In this document: positions 60,901 through 64,000 of the stretch, piece after piece | Position numbering within the stretch: the first letter of the stretch is position 1 | Layout: each line of letters begins with the position of its first letter | From: Laedolimicola ammoniilytica | Lineage (GTDB): Bacteria; Bacillota; Clostridia; Lachnospirales; Lachnospiraceae | DNA: 64,000 bases | Reading direction: 5' to 3' | NCBI RefSeq assembly: GCF_025567165.1 | Contig: NZ_JAOQKC010000007.1 | Coordinates: 62,001 to 126,000, forward strand | Translations under genes and position numbers: made by a program | Notes under the pieces: generated by a model | Told to the model about the DNA's origin: nothing | The model's database searches: none | The model's input: only the letters and a program-made list of their open reading frames with translations

Positions 60901-62134
60901 TCACGCCGCCGGTCTGATAGTAGCCGTTCTGACCATAGCCGCAGCCATATCCGTCGTTGGGAAGGAAGTAGCCGATGGGCATGTCATATTTGTCGTACTG
61001 ATCGATGACAGCTCTTGCGGAATACTTGGAATCGGTATTCACGGACGGATACTTGTCCAGCGCAGTAGTCGGCTTGGTTCCGTTCAGCGTCTCGGAGCTC
61101 ATACCGTCCTTCAGCACATAGCCTGTGCTCATACCGGACTCATAATAGGAAGATGCAATCGGCACCTCGTCTGCAGTGGTTGCGGACGCGCTTCCCTTGA
61201 TCTCCCATTTCTTGCTTCCGCTATTGTCGGACCAGGAGTCACGGTTGTAGCAGTTTAAATGTCCCTCATAGAACGCGTACTCCGGAAGGAGAACCGGAGC
61301 ACCGGTTACATGGTAGTACTCGCCCAGAAGATCCTGTACTCTCTCAGCTGCGTTTGCGCCGTCGGACAGGAAGATGTATGCGTCGTACTCATTCTCGTTG
61401 TGAGCGGTTGCTACGGTATCTGCAGAGTTATTTCCGAAGTCGTAGGAACCAGCCAGAAAGGTATTACGCAGTACGCCGTAACCGTTACTGGAGTAGTAGA
61501 ACGGGTTCGGAGAAGCGACGCCGCCGTCTACCCAGTTACTCTCATTTGCGATATGGATGGTCTCGCCTGTATGTACGAAACGGCCGTTCTGTGTACCGCC
61601 GCCGTAGAAGTTCTCGCCGCTGTTCTTAACCAGGCTCTGTGTGGTCTTGGTTCCGAGAGAAAGCGGTGCGCTCTCCTGCATTACAACATTGTCGTTGTAA
61701 GCTACGGTCATTTTTGCGGTATCTTTATCAAATGTAATCTTTGTCTTACCAGCTGCGATTACAATATTTCCATTCTCATCGGATACTTTCGCCTTCGGGT
61801 GGCTGTACTTATCGGAAGAATCCGGATACTGTGGAATCTTCGCTGTGTCTGCTGCGTTGTTTACGGTCGCATATTCTGAGAACTTTCCGCTCGGATCTAC
61901 ATTGTAACGGAAGATCCCGTCCTCGAGAAACGTGATTTTTCCCTTTACATCACCATTGTTGAAGCTTACTTCTACCACATTGTCGTTTGCTCTCGCTGAC
62001 TTTACAGAAGACAACGGGCCGTTAAAGGCTGCTTCTACAGTCGATGCGGGAAACTGGGGCGCGATGCCTGCCACCATTGCTGCTGCAAGTACGATAGATA
62101 AGAACTTGCTGCTCATTTTTTTCTTCTTAATCAT
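54998..62134 (-). CDS. Giant multidomain GH31 glycosidase, sortase-anchored
   Basis: The 2,378-residue protein starts at ATG 62134 (after GAGGGAAATT) with a signal peptide ending near ASTVEAAF. Domain order: GH31 catalytic domain to about 800, with nucleophile Asp485 in TTLKTDVAWVG and acid/base Asp536 in IWTGDQYGG; FN3 about 955-1035; CBM32-like about 1037-1190; dockerin-like Ca loop GDINGNGYYDVWDY about 1232; cohesin-like about 1263-1383; a duplicated domain of about 75 residues at 1413 and 1620 (YGxDFDMTMTN); Big_2 about 1781-1880; FIVAR; CBM32 about 1951-2098; three FIVAR repeats about 2101-2315; and a SAQTGD sorting-like motif near 2346 with C-terminal helix and RRKRMK. The WTGDQYGG...PNIGSDMDGIFGG pattern suggests the alpha-N-acetylgalactosaminidase branch of GH31, hence mucin O-glycans. 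That substrate is inference. Confidence 0.93.
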   Translation of the reverse strand: MIKKKKMSSKFLSIVLAAAMVAGIAPQFPASTVEAAFNGPLSSVKSARANDNVVEVSFNNGDVKGKITFLEDGIFRYNVDPSGKFSEYATVNNAADTAKIPQYPDSSDKYSHPKAKVSDENGNIVIAAGKTKITFDKDTAKMTVAYNDNVVMQESAPLSLGTKTTQSLVKNSGENFYGGGTQNGRFVHTGETIHIANESNWVDGGVASPNPFYYSSNGYGVLRNTFLAGSYDFGNNSADTVATAHNENEYDAYIFLSDGANAAERVQDLLGEYYHVTGAPVLLPEYAFYEGHLNCYNRDSWSDNSGSKKWEIKGSASATTADEVPIASSYYESGMSTGYVLKDGMSSETLNGTKPTTALDKYPSVNTDSKYSARAVIDQYDKYDMPIGYFLPNDGYGCGYGQNGYYQTGGVNADGSSSAERTAAVDANVNNLKEFTKYAQSKGLQTGLWTQSNLSPDSNSNTSWHLLRDFEKEVKVGGITTLKTDVAWVGYGYNFALNGTKTAYDIVTTGVSKRPNIITLDGWASTQRFGAIWTGDQYGGNWEYIRFHVPTYIGQSLSGNPNIGSDMDGIFGGDKIVSTRDTQWKVFTPLMLNMDGWGSYAKTPQTFGDPYTGINRMYLKLKAQLMPYIYTSAAAAANLDTGNGDTGLPMIRAMFLEYPGDAYASTKDMQYQYMFGSNVLVAPIYQNTSSDTQGNDVRNGIYLPDADQIWIDYFTGEQYYGGQTLNNFDAPIWKLPIFVKNGSIIPMWEENNSPSKINKANRSVEFWPAGSTEYTMYEDDGITAENETTEVDGYGTVADVSYGEHVSQKFTSKVEGNVATLTAEKASGSYAGYDKNKNTTFVVNVSKEPTAITAQNGSTELTKVAMKSKDEVLNADVAAGTFAYYYDESPAIEYYGVEAEDEFAAMMEAQTSSPKLYVKFANTDSQANAQTLVLEGFENNGDMSKNQLNPALAAPAKLTDDVTRKTPTSNTLTWDAVDGATSYELLVDGIINTAGDATEFAHTDLKYNSTHTYQVRSRNKDGYSEWSEEVTATTSLDPWRNVPTPEKITWTGGDSWGKLANLTDHDISDAAGMFHSTGDVVTDAIPMIFDYGQAYALDKLEYYARHDNYGNGAVQQMNVETSLDGVNWTTQWIGSEHSDWTYDAKASIADNMKEIPLTGAARYVKIVITKSKGNFFSGDELAIYKKDGTNGFAVGSTNNLGTVADGDYTNMKNYLGFSKKDGETFVKQIEERFGDINGNGYYDVWDYAFTMFNLDGGTQKTGKVSGNIVLLPSATDVKAGETFTVDVYADNVKNLNAFGEVLDYNPAVLQYVDTTADFDISQMENLTVNKVYEDGTAYVNLAFANRGNQATYSGTGVIATITMKAKNDFTLDAKAMDLSQVMLIGPEFDLINCESSSTPELPDIVTGGEKTYTYGEDFDMTMTNNILKEDDGKNVEKFIESNSYDGLFNGSQGREFELKWYPNDWTTTVKGLPEHVKVPVTFHIDVKQDAADEVVEDTTEDVADEAEDVEVQTAEEEVAVQADNTRKVTSVTLQNANKANGYVTSASAEFTYSDGSTSSDSKSLDWATAADYSEFTFNAEADKTVTKVDVTVNSVANAKGASVENMLTLSTLTVATADGKLSYGSDFDMTMTNAVLTSDDGDNVKKMIQQGSFSGLFGGQGRNFEFLWDIPSNYVDKEVKYVEMPVTLHMNMKKADTVSTVSVYNAPSYGNGYMTDATATFTYEDGTTADVNLKDQGAKFEFANPNKDAKVTKVSVTANQASGTNMLTLSELEVKAKVDMVPVTKITPAEDNVKELYAGSMADINATIEPENATNPYFVAASSNENVVRIITLADENGLPIYKAYAVGEGKAKITLTARESMQDTATQAEGEDPAAPITASYEITVLAGADKTELVELITEYSKTNPKFYTEESFKALTDAINAANAVKDNAEATKDDVKKAIAAMKKAADALEESELTAEAITDKSGMTADAPYSEENVPSALVDGDETNYWESPYYGSNAGLPKEITLALGDAYDLEKVEIVKNTGNGKVTDYEVLVSTDGENFTSVGRKTIDENEMRSGIRMEQANITHVKVIIHGAKTGGGDVAYARLSEINFYGKKVAEPADKAVLTEAVDKYKDLKQENYTDETWAAFAEALKTAQNVLADENATQETVDAAVKTLNDAYKGLVKKELPNPDQPVVKDALKAAVDKNADKKQGDYTADSWAKFSAALAHAQAVLNDQNATADQVSAALKGLEEAAAALTTGQSPAAKDELQAVYNGNKDREKKDYTADSWKAFSTALSNAEKILKNPNATSQEISDALNALKTAVADLKTVAEKKDEDNKKQNSSGSSGSSKSNTTSTTSAQTGDTAQPLLYVVLIAAAAAVLALIRRKRMK

Positions 62135-62157
62135 AATTTCCCTCATAAATTTTTTGT

Positions 62158-62715
62158 TTACTTTGCTTCGATTTCATTTTCCTGAACCCAATCGTCAAAA
62201 GCCGTCTCGCCGACGCCCAGATGATAGGTGTCCAGGTAGCTTCCGTCCTCGCCGTCTACCACATAGAAGACTCCGGGAACCGTATTGAATTCCGGGAACA
62301 GCTCCGCAATCCGCGCTCTGTTCTCTTCCTCAGACGTTTCCTCGTAGTCCAGGATAACCTGATACATGGTTACCGCATGGGTTTCGACGTAGTCCACAAG
62401 CATGCTGTGGAATTCCTGACAGTATGGGCACTCGATTGTCACAAAGGATACCAGAAAGGTCTCCCCTGCGTTCAGCTTCTCTTCCATTTCTGCCATAGAA
62501 ATGCTGATAATCTGTCCTGATTGCGTGCTTTCCTCTGTCCCGATCTCTTCCCTTTCGGTACCGTTCTCACTATCCTCCCCTGTTTCCGTCTCAGAAACTG
62601 CTGTTTCGGCAGCCGTTTCTTCGCCGGTCTCCTGCTTTGCAGAACCGCAGGATGTCACGCCGCACATGGTCAGTATGACGCTTCCCAGTATCAGCACTTT
62701 TTTCATTCCACTCAC
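62158..62715 (-). CDS. Thioredoxin-like lipoprotein
   Basis: The 185-residue protein has a lipoprotein signal (ILTMCGVTSC, lipid on the Cys of VTSC), a Glu/Thr-rich linker to about residue 60, and a thioredoxin-fold domain with TIECPYCQEF (CxxC) near 96 and the cis-Pro segment FNTVPGVFYV. The start is set at GTG 62715, ten bases after GGGAGGG; ATG three codons on lacks a site at normal distance. It is an extracellular disulfide-active protein or a bacteriocin-immunity-like Trx. It lies 23 bases before the GH31 gene in the same transcript. Confidence 0.85.
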   Translation of the reverse strand: MSGMKKVLILGSVILTMCGVTSCGSAKQETGEETAAETAVSETETGEDSENGTEREEIGTEESTQSGQIISISMAEMEEKLNAGETFLVSFVTIECPYCQEFHSMLVDYVETHAVTMYQVILDYEETSEEENRARIAELFPEFNTVPGVFYVVDGEDGSYLDTYHLGVGETAFDDWVQENEIEAK

Positions 62716-62803
62716 TCTTTTTTCGCCCTCCCTTCTCGGTTTTATCGTTGTTACCAATGCCGGAAAATCCTTTATCAATAACAATATATACATTCTATAA
62801 AAG

Positions 62804-62837
62804 AAAAAAAAAAAAAACAATTCCTCCGTCGAATTGT
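62804..62837 (-). terminator. Hairpin plus 14-base homopolymer in the thioredoxin-GH31 leader
   Basis: ACAATTC and GAATTGT (62817-62837) form a 7-base stem that on the minus strand is followed by 14 T residues (A run at 62804-62817). It reads as a strong intrinsic terminator placed only about 8 bases after the expected transcription start of the promoter at 62852-62880, so it may act as an attenuator. Confidence 0.7.
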
Positions 62838-62851
62838 ACAAAAGATTGAGC

Positions 62852-62880
62852 GTATAAGCCAACTCGAATCGTCGATTCAA
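62852..62880 (-). promoter_or_regulatory. Promoter of the thioredoxin-GH31 unit
   Basis: TTGAAT and TTATAC are 17 bases apart on the minus strand. A second candidate with TTGGCT and TACAAT at 18 bases overlaps it. Confidence 0.5.
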
Positions 62881-62885
62881 AACAT

Positions 62886-62929
62886 AAAAAGGGGAACGGC
62901 CAGCAAAATTTGCAAACCGCTCCCTTTTT
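62886..62929. terminator. Bidirectional terminator after the radical SAM gene
   Basis: AAAAAGGG pairs with CCCTTTTT, and CGG/CCG and GCAAA/TTTGC helices stand inside. It ends leftward transcription from 63034. Confidence 0.75.
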
Positions 62930-63033
62930 GTTACATTTATGTGCCCAAATTAACACTTTTTAGTGAATCTTTGTCACTTTTCGTTTATTTCTTTTGTTAA
63001 AAATCACATTCTGCCGGATTCTTTTGTTACATT

Positions 63034-63942
63034 TTATACGGGCTTCTCCGGCAGGACGCCCTCGCAATCGAAAGCTGGAATGAAGCTTTCCTTCGCAGTT
63101 TCCCCCTCCTGGATGAAGGCATTTCCCACGCCCAGGGACAGGGTGTAATCGAGCAGCCGCCCGTATTCCCGCTTCGTCACGCGGCGGTTGATTTCCGGCC
63201 ATCGCTCCAGACCGGGCAAGGGAGTATACTGGTTCATCAGGCTTAAGTACACTGTATCCCCATAGGCCTCGTAGACATATTGTACTACCCCTTTCGCGTT
63301 TTTCAAATGATTCGGCAAAAGAAGGTGACGAACGATGACTCCCTTTTTCATCATGCCAGCTTCGTCGAATACCGGTTCTCCGATCTGGCGCACCATTTCC
63401 TGAAGAGCCGCCTTCGCCACCTCCGGGTAATCGGGCGCATGGGAATAGATTGCCGCTGCTTCCCTGTCCATGTATTTGAAGTCGGTCAGATAAATATCCA
63501 CAATACCGTCCAGCATTTTCAGCGTACTGACTTTTTCGTAACCGCTGCAATTATATACAATTGGAAGCTTCAGGCCATTTTCCCGCGCCCGCTGCACGGA
63601 GCGGATGATCTGCGGCGTGTAATGGGTGGGCGTCACCAGATTGATATTGGCCGCGCCCTTGCCCGCAAGCTCCAGGAAAATCTCGGCCAGCCGCTCTTCG
63701 GTGATGTCGATTCCCCGCTCAGCCCCGGCAATATCCCGGTTCTGGCAGTAGATGCAGCGCAAAGGGCAGCCGCTGAAGAAGACCGCGCCGGATCCGGTGT
63801 CGCCGGAGATACAGGGCTCCTCCCACATATGCAGCGCCGCCCGGGCGCATTTGATGGTTTTTCCGGTCACGCCGCAAAAACCGCGCCGACCGTTTTCACG
63901 ATCGGCGCGGCAGTCGCGGGGACATATTGTGCAGTTAGACAT
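63034..63942 (-). CDS. Radical SAM protein, PflA-related (COG1313)
   Basis: The 302-residue enzyme opens with a cysteine-rich start (CTICPRDCRADRENG, GFCGV) and has the radical SAM 4Fe-4S motif CPLRCIYCQ near 60, followed by NLVTPTHYTPQII near 100. The fold matches the YgcF/pyruvate formate-lyase-activase-like group of unknown target that is common in anaerobes. ATG at 63942 ends the cluster; 58 bases to the window end hold no gene. No glycyl radical enzyme is nearby, so the substrate is unknown. Confidence 0.9.
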   Translation of the reverse strand: MSNCTICPRDCRADRENGRRGFCGVTGKTIKCARAALHMWEEPCISGDTGSGAVFFSGCPLRCIYCQNRDIAGAERGIDITEERLAEIFLELAGKGAANINLVTPTHYTPQIIRSVQRARENGLKLPIVYNCSGYEKVSTLKMLDGIVDIYLTDFKYMDREAAAIYSHAPDYPEVAKAALQEMVRQIGEPVFDEAGMMKKGVIVRHLLLPNHLKNAKGVVQYVYEAYGDTVYLSLMNQYTPLPGLERWPEINRRVTKREYGRLLDYTLSLGVGNAFIQEGETAKESFIPAFDCEGVLPEKPV

Positions 63943-64000
63943 ATTTACTCACTTTGTTCGCAGCGTGGCTGTGAACATTTTCCTTCCCCGTACTTATTTT

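Noticed and set aside
62804..62817. A-run as a sequencing artefact only
   Set aside because: The run directly follows a perfect hairpin in the right polarity for a terminator, so a biological role is at least as likely; run length itself remains uncertain.
1..64000. CRISPR arrays, tRNA or rRNA genes, insertion sequences, integrase or phage structural genes
   Set aside because: I saw no regularly spaced repeats, cloverleaf with CCA-type ends, rRNA core sequence, transposase or integrase motifs on either strand. Small tRNA-like folds could be missed by eye.

Overview
The window is a 64 kb stretch of a low-GC-phylum (Firmicutes) but GC-moderate genome, most likely a gut Lachnospiraceae (Clostridium cluster XIVa) bacterium. 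Supporting signs are a pyrophosphate-dependent phosphofructokinase, MalT-like LuxR regulators, a glycine riboswitch before an AGCS symporter, strong AGGAGG ribosome binding sites, lipoproteins with LAAC/VTSC lipoboxes, and a giant sortase-anchored glycosidase with FIVAR repeats. Almost all genes are on the minus strand. The plus-strand exceptions are lrgAB, a LacI-type regulator and pfp. Many long plus-strand open frames are antisense shadows.

Region 1 (1-11849) is one tight minus-strand operon, read from 11849 towards 1 and leaving the window. It encodes a coiled-coil protein, an AAA+ ATPase, a 659-residue protein with glycine-rich hydrophobic stretches, a small acidic protein, a second AAA+ ATPase and a secreted surface protein of more than 1,477 residues. 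The two ATPases resemble those of extracellular contractile injection system (eCIS) clusters. No sheath, tube or baseplate gene is visible here, so the module is either accessory to an eCIS lying to the left or a distinct system.

Region 2 (11850-15830) holds a MalT-like regulator broken by one extra base just before its DNA-binding domain, the divergent lrgAB pair, and two copies of a composite hairpin repeat. Region 3 (15828-22081) is the envelope/translation cluster amidase-pyrH-frr-uppS-cdsA-dxr-rseP. Region 4 (22263-26609) is a sugar isomerase/FGGY kinase pair with a divergent LacI regulator and shared operator-like sites. Region 5 (26688-30714) has the riboswitch-controlled AGCS symporter and an intact 784-residue MalT-like regulator.

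Region 6 (30915-37660) has pfp and the livJHMGF branched-chain amino acid importer. Region 7 (37818-41729) has a NYN/LOTUS RNase-like protein, a ComEC-type metallo-beta-lactamase and ftsH. Region 8 (41934-47172) is a two-component system with its ABC transporter and a clear response-regulator site between them. Region 9 (47247-54747) is a Dpp/Opp peptide importer ending in an M24 peptidase and a cyclophilin. Region 10 (54998-62715) pairs a thioredoxin-like lipoprotein with a 2,378-residue GH31 glycosidase. A radical SAM activase (63034-63942) closes the window.

The main metabolic theme is peptide, amino acid and glycan uptake in an anaerobic gut setting. The most unusual items are the eCIS-like ATPase operon, the covarying intergenic repeat, the cohesin- and dockerin-bearing GH31 enzyme, and the promoter-hairpin-homopolymer leader in front of that enzyme.
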